DNA of 60,637 bases from DATGIQ01 sp035295665 (GTDB lineage: Bacteria > Planctomycetota > Planctomycetia > Gemmatales > Gemmataceae). Shown here piece by piece: positions 17,065-25,688 of the stretch (its first letter is position 1; each line of letters opens with the position of its first letter). The position numbers and the translations under genes are program-made. The notes beneath the pieces are model-generated. The model worked only from the letters and a program-made list of their open reading frames with translations. It was not told the origin of the DNA and searched no databases. Where the stretch lies: NCBI GenBank assembly GCA_035295665.1, contig DATGIQ010000114.1, forward strand, positions 1 through 60,637, given 5' to 3'.

Positions 17065-17919
17065 TCAATCCTCCTCGTCGGCCAGAATCTCCGGTTTGCC
17101 GAAGTGGCTCAGATCTACCTGACCGCGCACTTCGCTTTCGACCAGCTTCAGGCGCATCTCCATCTCGCGAAGCTTCGCTTGCAACGCCGTCAGCTGCGCC
17201 GCTAGATCGTCGGCCGGCTTGGGACGAGGAACCTCGGGATAGCCGAGCTGCCGCTGCAACGCGGCAAACAGGTAAAGGGGATCGTGTCCACGGTTGGCTT
17301 TGGCAATCTTCCCCTCTTTTTCGCCAAACAGCGCCGGCCACGGCGACTCATAGTGCGGATCCTGGCGGCGCTGCTCCGCACGGTAAAGCTCGGAGCGCAA
17401 GTACACGAGATCCGCAAATTCGACGGCCCCAATCTGCCGGCGGATGAGCTCGAGATAATCCCGCCACGATTGTTCATAGAAGGGATCTCCCGCAATGCTG
17501 GTTAGGCCCTCGTCGTAACCCAGGCGGTTGCGGCAGAGGACTTCGAATTGGTAGATGAACAAACCCGGTGCTACGGGATTTCCGGCCCGATAGGCGGCTT
17601 CACGCTCCAGGATGAGCAATGCTGTCTCGATGCTGATACGCACCATCTCTGTTTCGGTTTGCCGGATGACGAAAGCCTGGAACGGCGTGAAGTAGTGTGG
17701 CAACCGGCCGAAGCCCGAGGACAGCAAGCCCGTGTGTTTCAGCTCGGTGGCCAAAAACTGGATGGCATAGGGAAGGCGCGTCGTGGAAAGGATTTCGTCA
17801 TGGATGCGTTGGAGGATTTCCTGGGCGACCAACTCACTGGCCAGCCGTTCCCGGAAAACGCGAAAAAAGTACGCCTGTTCGATGTACTCTTCCCGGTCGA
17901 GCCGAATCCCGGTGGCCAT
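17065..17919 (-). CDS. Conserved-type hypothetical protein, 284 aa, C-terminal coiled coil
   Basis: No known family recognised. Largely alpha-helical and soluble, with no signal peptide. Residues 1-120 are rich in aromatic and charged residues (EYIEQAYFFRVFRERL). A short heptad-like coiled coil lies at about 240-270 (LTALQAKLREMEMRLKLVE). The length, the codon use and its uninterrupted frame support a genuine gene. The start at 17919 is the only early ATG and lacks a clear ribosome-binding site. Confidence 0.75.
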   Translation of the reverse strand: MATGIRLDREEYIEQAYFFRVFRERLASELVAQEILQRIHDEILSTTRLPYAIQFLATELKHTGLLSSGFGRLPHYFTPFQAFVIRQTETEMVRISIETALLILEREAAYRAGNPVAPGLFIYQFEVLCRNRLGYDEGLTSIAGDPFYEQSWRDYLELIRRQIGAVEFADLVYLRSELYRAEQRRQDPHYESPWPALFGEKEGKIAKANRGHDPLYLFAALQRQLGYPEVPRPKPADDLAAQLTALQAKLREMEMRLKLVESEVRGQVDLSHFGKPEILADEED

Positions 17920-18042
17920 ACGTCGATGATAATGACCTCCGGGCTACTTTGTCGATATCGTCGCTTCGAACTTTCTCTGCACGACATTCTTCCTTCACCG
18001 TTTCGCGCGGAGGGCAGCGAACCCGAAATTGGAGATGGCGGC

Positions 18043-18486
18043 TCAAGAGGCCTTGCGCTGCGAGTCGAGATCCGGTGCGGTCTGCGGCACGGCATCGGCA
18101 ATCCGGCGGATGATGGCTTCGGAGCTTTCCAGAGAGCTGGCGTCGGTTGTCTCGCCGCCCCGCTCGATCGAGAACCGAAACCCGCCGATGGTTAACGTAT
18201 CGCGATCACGCAACGTTGCCTGTTGCACCCGTTTGCCATTGACGAAGACGCCGTTCAGACTATCCAGATCGTGGACTTGCCACGTGCCGTTAGCAAAGAC
18301 GAAACGGCAATGCCGGCGGCTCACGTCGGGCAAAGGGAGACGGACATCGGCCTGGCTATGGCGGCCCATGACCATGTCGGGCCGCCCCAGTTCCACGACC
18401 GGTCCGCTCGGTTGGAGGACCAGCTTCAAGGGGACAAAAGAAGATGGCGGCTCACCGCCCTGGACGGTTTGCTTGGCGTCGTCCAT
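18043..18486 (-). CDS. FHA-domain protein
   Basis: 147-aa cytoplasmic protein. Residues about 17-98 form a forkhead-associated domain that binds phosphothreonine: the GRHSQADVRLP loop, SRRHC, and the LDSLNGVFVNG signature with its conserved Asn. FHA proteins usually read out Ser/Thr kinase signalling, and this window has two such kinases. No direct link can be shown. ATG 18486 gives a compact N-terminus before the domain; the frame is open upstream. Confidence 0.88.
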   Translation of the reverse strand: MDDAKQTVQGGEPPSSFVPLKLVLQPSGPVVELGRPDMVMGRHSQADVRLPLPDVSRRHCRFVFANGTWQVHDLDSLNGVFVNGKRVQQATLRDRDTLTIGGFRFSIERGGETTDASSLESSEAIIRRIADAVPQTAPDLDSQRKAS

Positions 18487-18662
18487 GACATCTCTGTTCC
18501 TGTTCGGCCGGGAAGGTTGGGCGGGCCAGGGAAGCCCTTTCCCAGGGCCCGCTCGTTTCCAAGGACCGAGCGGAGGGCTTATACCATAAGCCAACGGCTA
18601 GGGGAAAGGCGAGTCGGAAGCGCGGCCGTGTCGTCTACATGGCCGCCGGGATACGGGAAGTA

Positions 18663-19787
18663 TTACTTTCTTTCCGCCAACGGTCGCACCGACCGGACGG
18701 CTGGCCCCGTGTACCGTGCCCGCGGCCGAATCAGGCGATTGTTGGCGAGCTGTTCGAGGATATGGGCACTCCATCCGGCCACGCGGGACATGACGAAAAT
18801 CGGCGTATACAGCGGCACCTCCAAGCCCAACGCATGATACAGACGGCCGGCAGGCCAGTCGAGATTGGGCAGCAGGTTCTTTTCCTGGTCCATGATCCGC
18901 TCGATGATCTCGGCCGTCGTCTCCCAGCGCATTTGCCCAACGCTCTCGGCAGCCTTACGCGCAAATTCTTTGAGAATGCGGGCCCGCACATCGCCGTGCT
19001 TGTAAACGCGGTGGCCGAAACCCATGATCCGTTCCTTGCGCTTCAAGGCGTCGCGCAGCCATTTCTCGGCCGTCTCCGGGCCTCCCGCAGCATGGAGTAG
19101 ATCCATCACCTTTTCGTTGGCACCGCCATGCAGTCGGCCCTTGAGCGCTCCGATTGCCGCCACGATTCCGGAGTGCAAGTCCGCTTCCGTTGAGCAAACC
19201 ACACGGGCAGTGAAGGTAGAGGCGTTGAACTCGTGCTCGGCGTACAGAATCAGTGACACGTCCAGGGCCCGTGACTCAGCCGGGCTGGCCTCGGTACCCC
19301 GGATCATGTACAGGAAATTTCCTGCGTGCGACAAATCCGAGCGTGGCTCGACCAATGGCAAGCCCTTGTGGAAGCGGTACTGGTCTGCGATGGCGACCGG
19401 AATCTCTCCCAGCAGCCGCTCGGCCTTGCGGATGTTGGCCGCGGGCGACGAATCCTCGGTCTCGGGATCGAAGTGGGCGAGGATACTGACTGCAGTGCGA
19501 AGGGCATCCATCGCCGGGGTGGCAGGAGGAAGGGACTTCTGGAGCTGGCGGAGCGGTTCGGGGACTTGCCGCGCCGCCGCAAGGCGTTTGCGAAAATCTT
19601 CCGATTGCCAGGCATTCGGTAACTCACCGTGCAACAGCAAATACGCCACCTCCTCGAAGCTGGCCTTCTCCGCCAGTTCCGTCACGGGATAGCCCCGATA
19701 CCGCAGCCCGCCATCCACCGTCGAAATGGCCGTTTCGCCAGCGATGATGCCTTCCAGCCCTGGTGAATAGACTTCCGCACCGCTCAT
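18663..19787 (-). CDS. Citrate synthase (type II-like; citrate/2-methylcitrate family)
   Basis: 374-aa enzyme condensing acetyl-CoA (or propionyl-CoA) with oxaloacetate in the TCA cycle. Catalytic His residues lie in LHGGANEKV and GFGHRVYK; the catalytic Asp region is LDWPAGRLYHALG. The short length matches the dimeric type found in Gram-positives, archaea and PrpC. It could therefore be gltA or prpC; no other propionate genes are nearby. GGAGAC precedes ATG 19787. It starts 28 bp after the TPR protein gene and is probably co-transcribed with it. Confidence 0.93.
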   Translation of the reverse strand: MSGAEVYSPGLEGIIAGETAISTVDGGLRYRGYPVTELAEKASFEEVAYLLLHGELPNAWQSEDFRKRLAAARQVPEPLRQLQKSLPPATPAMDALRTAVSILAHFDPETEDSSPAANIRKAERLLGEIPVAIADQYRFHKGLPLVEPRSDLSHAGNFLYMIRGTEASPAESRALDVSLILYAEHEFNASTFTARVVCSTEADLHSGIVAAIGALKGRLHGGANEKVMDLLHAAGGPETAEKWLRDALKRKERIMGFGHRVYKHGDVRARILKEFARKAAESVGQMRWETTAEIIERIMDQEKNLLPNLDWPAGRLYHALGLEVPLYTPIFVMSRVAGWSAHILEQLANNRLIRPRARYTGPAVRSVRPLAERK

Positions 19788-19815
19788 AATTTGTCTCCGA
19801 AAAATTGGATAATGG

Positions 19816-21177
19816 CTAGTCTCCGCCCGCCAGGTGCCGGTGGTACGCCGCCCGTTGCGCTTGGCCCACGGTCTGGAAATACTCCGCCAAGGCACGATGC
19901 GTCGGCCGGTGCATGGGATCTTCCCCGAGCGCGCTCCGGAGCCAACGCACTCCGTCTTGTTCTTGACCGTTGCGCAGGCAAATGAGGCCCGCTTCGTGGC
20001 GCAGAGCCGGATCCTTGGGATTGGCCGCGATCGCCCGCGTCAACTCGGCCAGCCGCTGGCGGTCGGCGGCCACCTTCTCCGCCTTTTCCAAATACGAGCT
20101 GGCTTCCGCCTTCTTTCCGCGCTGTAGCAAGCACTGGTAAAGATTGTACAATGTGTCTCGGTCAAAAGGGGTCCGGGCGGCCGCTCTCCGGAGCCAGTTT
20201 TCGGCAGCCACCAGCCGGCCCGTTTGCAATTCCAGCTTCCCCAGTTCCCCCAACGCTTCCGCGAAGACGGTCAGCCGCGGTGCGGGCGGGCTACCGGGGT
20301 CGTTCGCCAGCACCTGTTCGAGAAGCTGGCGTGCTTCGTCGACCCTTCCGAGGCTGCGCTGGCAGCGTGCCAGACCCAAGAGCACCTCGGGATTGTCCGG
20401 CTGCCGTTGCTCCAAGTCCAGGAAATGCATCTGGGCTTCCTCCGCGCGGTCGGAACGGGCCAACGCCTGGGCCAAATGGAATCGCACATTATCGTTGTCC
20501 GGTTCGATTTCCAGAGCCCGCTGATAAGCTTGGACTGCTTCGGCGTTGCCATTGCGGCGTTCCTTCACTTCTCCCCGCCACACCCAGGCTTGCACGTTGT
20601 TCGGCTGGCGCTGCAACCAGATGTCCAGGCAGTGCAAGGCATCGGCCAGTCGATACGTCTTCAGATATCCTTGCGTCAGTGCCTCCAAGATGAGAATGGC
20701 TTCGGCTTGATCCTTATCCGTGCCGGACACAAGATATTCCTCGACTCCGGCCAATTCGCCGCGCTGAGCGTGGGCCAGGGAGCGCTCGAGCTGGATGGCT
20801 TCCTCGGCACAGCCCAGTCGCACGCAAGCGTTCAGGTACTGCTCGGCTTGCTCATAGTCCCCGGAGCGCCGCGCCGCCTGGGCTGCCAGGTAATGCCCCT
20901 CGGCACTATTCGGCGAAAGGGCCAAGCACACTTGCAGATGGGCCTTGGCGTCCGCCAAATCCGGCCGCTGCAGAGCGCGCTGAGCGGCCCGAAGATGATA
21001 GAGGGCACGGACCCCCTGGACACCGCTATACGCCCCCAGGCCAATGACCAGCACGAGTCCGGCGACCAGCAGCACAAGCACGGGATGCCGCCGGAAATCA
21101 CGGCGCAGGGTCCCCCACCTCAGTCCGCGCTCATGGCTGACCATTGTTTGGGAAGATGGTGGAGAAATCTTGATCAT
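19816..21177 (-). CDS. Membrane-anchored TPR protein
   Basis: 453 aa. After a basic N-terminus, one transmembrane helix (about 32-52, VLVLLVAGLVLVIGLGAY) anchors a long chain of tetratricopeptide repeats. At least eight helix pairs are visible, e.g. AHLQVCLALSPNSAEGHYLA and AYQRALEIEPDNDNVRFHLA. TPRs mediate protein binding; the ligand is unknown. ATG 21177 is chosen; a GTG at 21234 and an ATG at 21144 are alternatives and none has a strong ribosome-binding site. Co-oriented with citrate synthase, with a 28-bp gap. Confidence 0.82.
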   Translation of the reverse strand: MIKISPPSSQTMVSHERGLRWGTLRRDFRRHPVLVLLVAGLVLVIGLGAYSGVQGVRALYHLRAAQRALQRPDLADAKAHLQVCLALSPNSAEGHYLAAQAARRSGDYEQAEQYLNACVRLGCAEEAIQLERSLAHAQRGELAGVEEYLVSGTDKDQAEAILILEALTQGYLKTYRLADALHCLDIWLQRQPNNVQAWVWRGEVKERRNGNAEAVQAYQRALEIEPDNDNVRFHLAQALARSDRAEEAQMHFLDLEQRQPDNPEVLLGLARCQRSLGRVDEARQLLEQVLANDPGSPPAPRLTVFAEALGELGKLELQTGRLVAAENWLRRAAARTPFDRDTLYNLYQCLLQRGKKAEASSYLEKAEKVAADRQRLAELTRAIAANPKDPALRHEAGLICLRNGQEQDGVRWLRSALGEDPMHRPTHRALAEYFQTVGQAQRAAYHRHLAGGD

Positions 21178-21300
21178 TCCGCGTTCATTGGCTCGACTCG
21201 GCAATTTCGCGCCCGCCTGCCGGGCGGCAATCACATTAGATAGGTCGGTGAAGGGAATTGCAAGTCGCTTCGCGGCCGAATCATCGATGGCTCACGAAGT

Positions 21301-21364
21301 TGCACAAGCCTGGCTCGTCCGGCCAGGATGCGGCGATCCTTCGTTCGCGCGTCAGGCTTGTGCA
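21301..21364 (-). terminator. Nested stem-loop after the lipoprotein gene
   Basis: TGCACAAGCCTG at 21301-21312 pairs perfectly with CAGGCTTGTGCA at 21353-21364. A smaller CCTGG/CCAGG hairpin lies inside the 40-nt loop. It lies 21 bp after the stop at 21385 on the minus strand. There is no U-tract, so termination is inferred from position. Confidence 0.4.
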
Positions 21365-21384
21365 GTGCCATCCCACACGGAGAT

Positions 21385-22257
21385 TTAGCGACCCTGCTCG
21401 CTGAGGTATTTCTGGATGGCCAGCCACATCTCTTGCTGAAGTCCGTTGGGACTTTCGGGAAGCCCCAGCCGTCCTGCACGAGTTCGTGCCTCGGCATCGC
21501 TGAGGTGCTCCACCTCGCGGAAATGCAAGTACCACAAGCCCCCAACCAATGGACCGCTCTTGCCGTAGACAAACAGCGGAAGATTGCCAGGCTCTGCGAC
21601 CATGCGGTTGAATTCGGCGACCACAGCCGGCGATAAGGTCTGCGGGGATAGTTCCAGGCTCAAATACTTCAAGCCGCGCATTTCGAATAACTTGCGTTCG
21701 GCGGCATCGTCTTCAGCCGGCTGCCGCACATGGAGCACCGCCCGATAACCGTTTTCCTTGAGCCAATCGACGCCATCCAACATCGGCTTCAGCCCAGTAG
21801 CCACCTGCTCCTTGGCAATGGCGAACTGGGGAATGCCCGCGGGCAGCAATGGCGTGGGCGCGCGTTCTTCGCCGGGAGGAGCCGCACCGCTGGAAGGGAT
21901 GTTAAATTGGGGACTTTGCAGCCGGGCCCCTCCTACCGCAGGGGGGGAAGTCGCCCCGTCAGGCGGTGCCAGGCGAACACCGTTCTCGGTGGGCGGCCGC
22001 CACGATCGATCCTCGGGCGGCGCAAACGGCGGTTCATAGCTCCGCGTCGCGATCGGAGCGGGGGCCGGCGCAGCCGGAACTTGCGGAAAGATCGGTTGCG
22101 GCGGTACAGACGGATTGGCCGGAGGCGGTATCGGATAGGGACTGGTGACCGGCGGAGGGGGCGGCGGAGGACTCGGCTGACGACAGGGGTGTTGGCAGCC
22201 CACGACCACCCCCGCTGTCACACCTGCGCTGAGCAACTGTGTGATTGTTCGGTTCAT
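21385..22257 (-). CDS. Lipoprotein with catalytically dead phosphatase-like domain
   Basis: 290 aa. Signal peptide with lipobox VVVGC (Cys21), then a Pro-rich linker (about 28-140). The C-terminal 130 residues follow the DUF442/Blh and dual-specificity phosphatase fold: QVATGLKPMLDGVDWLKENGY, then LSLELSPQTL. The P-loop region reads VYGKSGPLVGGLW. In active enzymes this loop is HCxxGxxR; here both the Cys nucleophile and the Arg are absent. It is probably a surface protein that binds rather than hydrolyses. GAAAGGAG precedes ATG 22257. Confidence 0.75.
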   Translation of the reverse strand: MNRTITQLLSAGVTAGVVVGCQHPCRQPSPPPPPPPVTSPYPIPPPANPSVPPQPIFPQVPAAPAPAPIATRSYEPPFAPPEDRSWRPPTENGVRLAPPDGATSPPAVGGARLQSPQFNIPSSGAAPPGEERAPTPLLPAGIPQFAIAKEQVATGLKPMLDGVDWLKENGYRAVLHVRQPAEDDAAERKLFEMRGLKYLSLELSPQTLSPAVVAEFNRMVAEPGNLPLFVYGKSGPLVGGLWYLHFREVEHLSDAEARTRAGRLGLPESPNGLQQEMWLAIQKYLSEQGR

Positions 22258-22403
22258 CGGTTGCTCCTTTCTTGCTGCTCAAAAGCCAACTTTTGATTCT
22301 ACTCACGCGATCTGAGCGAAACCCAGCGTGGATGAGCCGTCCGGCATCGAAAAGCCCGGCCAAGCGGTCGGGAAATCCGGTTGGGAGAAGTGTACGGGTT
22401 GGG

Positions 22404-22919
22404 TTAATCGGAGAAAGTCTGGTGTTCGGCGATGACGGCGAGCTCGGTGAGTTTGGCGGCCGTGAAGCCGATCCGTTCAAAGCACTCGGCCACGATGCTG
22501 TTGGGAGTGGTGAGCAGACTGATCAAAAGATCCATCGGGGTGATGCTGGTGCGCTGGTGGTCAGTGGCGCGGGCGTAGGCTTCGCGGAGCAAACCAATCA
22601 CCTTGTCCGACAGAAACTCGCGATGCAGGACGAGCACCGCATCCCCCTCGCCATTTTCCTGACGAAAGAGTTCCTGAAATTGGCTCAGGATATTGGCAAT
22701 GTCGGCGCCGAGGCGGTCGCCCCAGTTGCGCACGCCCGGATCGGGGAGAGCAAGGAGACCCATGAACACATGCGGGCTGCGGACGCTATCCCAGTTGGTG
22801 ACCCGGGCCTGCTGTAATGATTCGCGGATCGCCGCGAGTGCCGGCTCCGTGAGCAGCTCCAGGCGCAACTGGCCATCCGGCTTGAAGATATCGTCCAGCG
22901 ATTCATCGGGGCTGGCCAT
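22404..22919 (-). CDS. Stand-alone Clp N-terminal domain protein
   Basis: 171-aa protein made almost entirely of the Clp_N (ClpA/ClpB/ClpC amino-terminal) double helical repeat. The first repeat contains SPHVFMGLLALPDP, the second TSITPMDLLISLLTTPNS. No AAA+ module follows. Family knowledge: such domains bind substrates or adaptors of Clp chaperones. This one could be an adaptor or decoy, or act alone. The start at 22919 is chosen because the frame upstream overlaps the zinc-ribbon gene; its ribosome-binding site is weak. Confidence 0.8.
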   Translation of the reverse strand: MASPDESLDDIFKPDGQLRLELLTEPALAAIRESLQQARVTNWDSVRSPHVFMGLLALPDPGVRNWGDRLGADIANILSQFQELFRQENGEGDAVLVLHREFLSDKVIGLLREAYARATDHQRTSITPMDLLISLLTTPNSIVAECFERIGFTAAKLTELAVIAEHQTFSD

Positions 22920-22993
22920 GGAGCACGTCTCTGAGCCACCGGCAAAAGTACTGGGGACAATTGTCGTCGACTCGCTGCCGCAGTGCAAGGCCC

Positions 22994-23122
22994 CTACTTG
23001 GGCTGAAGTGCTTGGTGGCAAGTTCGGCAGCGCTTCTGATGAACGCGGATTTGTTTGTTACATTTGGGACACCGGCGAAACCGGTTGCGTTTCACTTTCT
23101 TGGTCCGTGGTCGTTTGCCCAT
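22994..23122 (-). CDS. 42-aa basic zinc-ribbon protein
   Basis: Small protein starting MGKRPRTKKVKRNRFRRC. Two CxxC knuckles, C18-P-K-C21 and C32-R-T-C35, make a minimal treble-clef or zinc-ribbon site, followed by ALQPK and a TAG stop. It is very Arg/Lys-rich, so it probably binds rRNA or other nucleic acid, as small ribosomal zinc proteins do. GGGAG seven bases before ATG 23122 supports translation. It lies between the HD hydrolase and ClpN genes on the same strand. It does not match bL32, bL33 or bL36 by eye. Confidence 0.72.
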   Translation of the reverse strand: MGKRPRTKKVKRNRFRRCPKCNKQIRVHQKRCRTCHQALQPK

Positions 23123-23241
23123 GGCTATTCTCCCGTCTAACTGGATGCGCGGGCGTGCTTCAGCCTACTGGAAGCGTATCCGAGCATCATAGATGACAAG
23201 GCGCAGCGCGGCAACGTCGTTAGTCGGCCGAGCATCCCCAA

Positions 23242-24639
23242 TCACAGATTAGTCTTCTCATCGCCGGTGGTTTCCAGCAGCCGATCCAGCGCGTTGGCCA
23301 GCTCTGCGTCGTGGCTGTGGTCCCGAGCGTAGAGCCGGCACAATGACAGGCTCACCGGCAAGCGAATCAACTGCTCATGGGCGCTGAGGTTCCGGACTTG
23401 GCCGGTCGCCGGCTCATAGACAAAGTTTTGCCGTACCGCCGCCGCACTGATTGGGCGATGATAATGGCGCGCCACATCGGCCCGAAAAGGGAGTTCCCGC
23501 AGCGCTGCCGGCAAGAGGGCCCGCACCCGGCGTTCCACGAGGTCGGCGTCGGTGAAGATGGAGGTCAACTCGGATTCGCCCTGCTCAAAGCGGATGGTGC
23601 GCTCGCAGGCCATCCTCCAGCGCAGGCCCCGGCGAAGAACTGCTTGCCACGCATTCCCCAATTGTCGAAGCTCCGGATCGCCATCGGCAGCCCACCGTTC
23701 GACATCCACGAGCAGCGACCATTCCGTCAGGCCACGGTAACGATCGAGGTGCTCCATCGGATTGCCGGGGAACAGCCGGGCCATGGTCGGGCGAAAAAGC
23801 TCAGCCAACGTCAGGTCGATGGCGCGCACGGTCCGGTGAAAATAGAGGCTACGGAACAGTTCGCCGCGGGCCTCGATGAAATGCACCAGAGCCGCCAGGC
23901 CCTTGGCGTGAAGGGTCAGCCCCTGGGGCGTGAAAAAGGTGTAGTGCAAGAGCCGGTCCAGGTCGAAAGCACGCGGCCCATGCCCGGCCATGTAGCTGTC
24001 GCGCAAGACAAAGTCCATGTTATCCACGGTGTAGATGCCGCAGAATAGCGACCGCAACAAGCGTAGCCAAACCGGTCCCGCGCTGGACGTATCGGTGGGC
24101 CGCTTGATCAGGAATGCCACGTGCTCCGGCTGCAAGGTTTCGTGCGCGGCCAGTGTGCCGTGAGGATTGGCGCGGATCGCCCGGATCAAATCTGCCAAAT
24201 CGGAAAGAATAATTTGCCGGCCGAGGTCTTCATGAGTCAAATCGAATTGGTGGAGATAGTGGTCATCGAAAAAATGGCCAAACGGTCCATGGCCGACATC
24301 GTGAAGCAAGGCCGCGATACGTAGCAGGCTTTCGACGTAGGCCCGTGATGGAACCGGTTCGCTGCCGCATGCCTGGCAAAGCGATGGATACAAGTGGGCG
24401 GCGGCCCGGCTGGCCAGGTGCATGGCTCCCAGGACATGCTGAAAACGTGTGTGCTCGGCCGTGGGATAAACCCACCAGGCGGTCTGCAACTGATGGATCC
24501 GGCGGAGCCGCTGCACCCAGGGATGGTCGATCAGTGTTTGCTCGGCGATCTCGGCGGGATCGCGCGCGGCCGTGAAGGCGATATATCCGTGAATGGGGTC
24601 GCTGATCAAACTCTCACGGTCGTACGGCGTCAAGGACAT
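23242..24639 (-). CDS. HD-domain phosphohydrolase (dGTPase/SAMHD1-like)
   Basis: 465-aa soluble enzyme. The N-terminus has the family opening ISDPIHGYI. The HD metal site is HTRFQHVLGAMH (first His), LLHDVGHGPFGH (His-Asp pair) and a later Asp in YTVDNMDFVLRDS. This layout matches SAMHD1/YpgQ-like nucleotide phosphohydrolases, which hydrolyse dNTPs or related nucleotides. All ligands appear present. ATG 24639 places the family motif near the start; the ribosome-binding site is poor. Not a canonical Dgt in length, so the substrate is open. Confidence 0.87.
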   Translation of the reverse strand: MSLTPYDRESLISDPIHGYIAFTAARDPAEIAEQTLIDHPWVQRLRRIHQLQTAWWVYPTAEHTRFQHVLGAMHLASRAAAHLYPSLCQACGSEPVPSRAYVESLLRIAALLHDVGHGPFGHFFDDHYLHQFDLTHEDLGRQIILSDLADLIRAIRANPHGTLAAHETLQPEHVAFLIKRPTDTSSAGPVWLRLLRSLFCGIYTVDNMDFVLRDSYMAGHGPRAFDLDRLLHYTFFTPQGLTLHAKGLAALVHFIEARGELFRSLYFHRTVRAIDLTLAELFRPTMARLFPGNPMEHLDRYRGLTEWSLLVDVERWAADGDPELRQLGNAWQAVLRRGLRWRMACERTIRFEQGESELTSIFTDADLVERRVRALLPAALRELPFRADVARHYHRPISAAAVRQNFVYEPATGQVRNLSAHEQLIRLPVSLSLCRLYARDHSHDAELANALDRLLETTGDEKTNL

Positions 24640-24660
24640 GGAGCATCCAATCCATGAAAA

Positions 24661-24701
24661 GGGAGGAGCGAGGAGGGCAGGTCGGTATCGTCGCTCCTCC
24701 C
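24661..24701 (-). terminator. Intrinsic terminator of the 24748 gene
   Basis: On the minus strand, GGGAGGAGCGA (complement of 24691-24701) pairs perfectly with TCGCTCCTCCC (complement of 24661-24671), and TTTT follows directly (complement of 24657-24660). A stem of 11 bp, a loop of 19 nt and a U-run is a standard Rho-independent terminator. Confidence 0.75.
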
Positions 24702-24747
24702 TCATGCCTTCAGACTGCGGCCGTCCCGTTCGATAGTCTACTCCGGC

Positions 24748-25341
24748 TTACTGGGCAGGGTTCCCAAAGAATGCAAAATCCGCAGCTCCCGGATTTTGGA
24801 AGCCGGTGGCCAGAACCTGCCACTGAACGTATTCGCACGGCGGAATGGCCGGGAGGATGGACAGCGTCTGGAAGCTGTCCACGCTGGTCGGTGCGGTCGG
24901 AGGATTCACGGTAACGACGTACTGGGCGACGCTGGTTGCAAACGTGGGATCGTTACTGAACGTAAACATGTAGCTGGTGTTGAAGTCGGAGGTCCCGCCG
25001 AAGAATTTGTTATTGGGGCCGCCGCTGGTTGTGCGATCGGTATAGAGGATCGCCAGGAAGTTATACTGCTGGCCAAAGTCAAAACTGATGTACGTAGCCG
25101 TGCCGCCGCCGTGGGAAGCGTAGTCGGTAATGAACTGATCCAGGGTGCCGCCCGCCGTCTTGTCGAGGCAGTTGGCCACGTCATACCCCGGAAACGCTTC
25201 GAAATAATCGTAAATTGTGATCGTGCTCTTGTCGATTTGTTGCAAGTCCTGTGCGGGGCACGGAGCGGTCACGACGAGAGCTAACCCGAGAGTGAAAACT
25301 GCGGTGCTCCAGCGCGGTACCAATGCGCTCATCCGACCCAT
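24748..25341 (-). CDS. Exported discoidin-like protein
   Basis: 197-aa secreted protein. Signal peptide at about 8-30 (TAVFTLGLALVV, cleavage near PAQ). The mature part is beta-rich, and ATYISFDFGQQYNFLAILYTDRT matches the core strand pattern of F5/8 type C (discoidin) carbohydrate-binding modules, though overall similarity is weak. Probably secreted or surface-exposed. The start is set by AAAGGA nine bases before ATG 25341; ATG 25350 overlaps that site and is less likely. Confidence 0.65.
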   Translation of the reverse strand: MGRMSALVPRWSTAVFTLGLALVVTAPCPAQDLQQIDKSTITIYDYFEAFPGYDVANCLDKTAGGTLDQFITDYASHGGGTATYISFDFGQQYNFLAILYTDRTTSGGPNNKFFGGTSDFNTSYMFTFSNDPTFATSVAQYVVTVNPPTAPTSVDSFQTLSILPAIPPCEYVQWQVLATGFQNPGAADFAFFGNPAQ

Positions 25342-25688
25342 AGGAGCCATTCCTTTCTGCCGGCGCATGCCAGCCTGGGAAGCGAGCCATGTCCTGGCTT
25401 CGCACCAGGCCCAGGGCATCGCGAGATTTCGCCAATTGTGTGAACTACGTTCCCCGATTTACGGAGGGAATTTCAGACCAGCGCAATCGTGGATGTTGTT
25501 CCGACCAGCGTCTCCTCACGCTCAAAAGCGGCGACCGAGTCAATGGGCGAGTAAACACCGTGCCCGAACCATTGTCAACTAAAAAGTCGGCAAATTCTAA
25601 AATACGATGAGGCGGCGGGGCCCGCCGGATCGCGCCCTGCCGTGAAGCGGCAAGGGAGGCGCGCTACCAGCCCAAGCGAGAATTAGCC
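25342..25688. other. Divergent intergenic region
   Basis: About 347 bases between two divergent genes. The last 70 bases are very GC-rich, with a small TGCCG/CGGCA hairpin near 25640. A candidate plus-strand promoter lies at 25572-25601. No coding frame with a ribosome-binding site was seen. Confidence 0.4.
25572..25601 (+). promoter_or_regulatory. Candidate sigma-70 promoter for the LssY_C-like gene
   Basis: TTGTCA at 25572-25577 (5 of 6 to consensus) and TCTAAA at 25596-25601 (4 of 6), with an 18-bp spacer. The start would be near 25608, about 80 bases before the GTG start. Confidence 0.35.
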
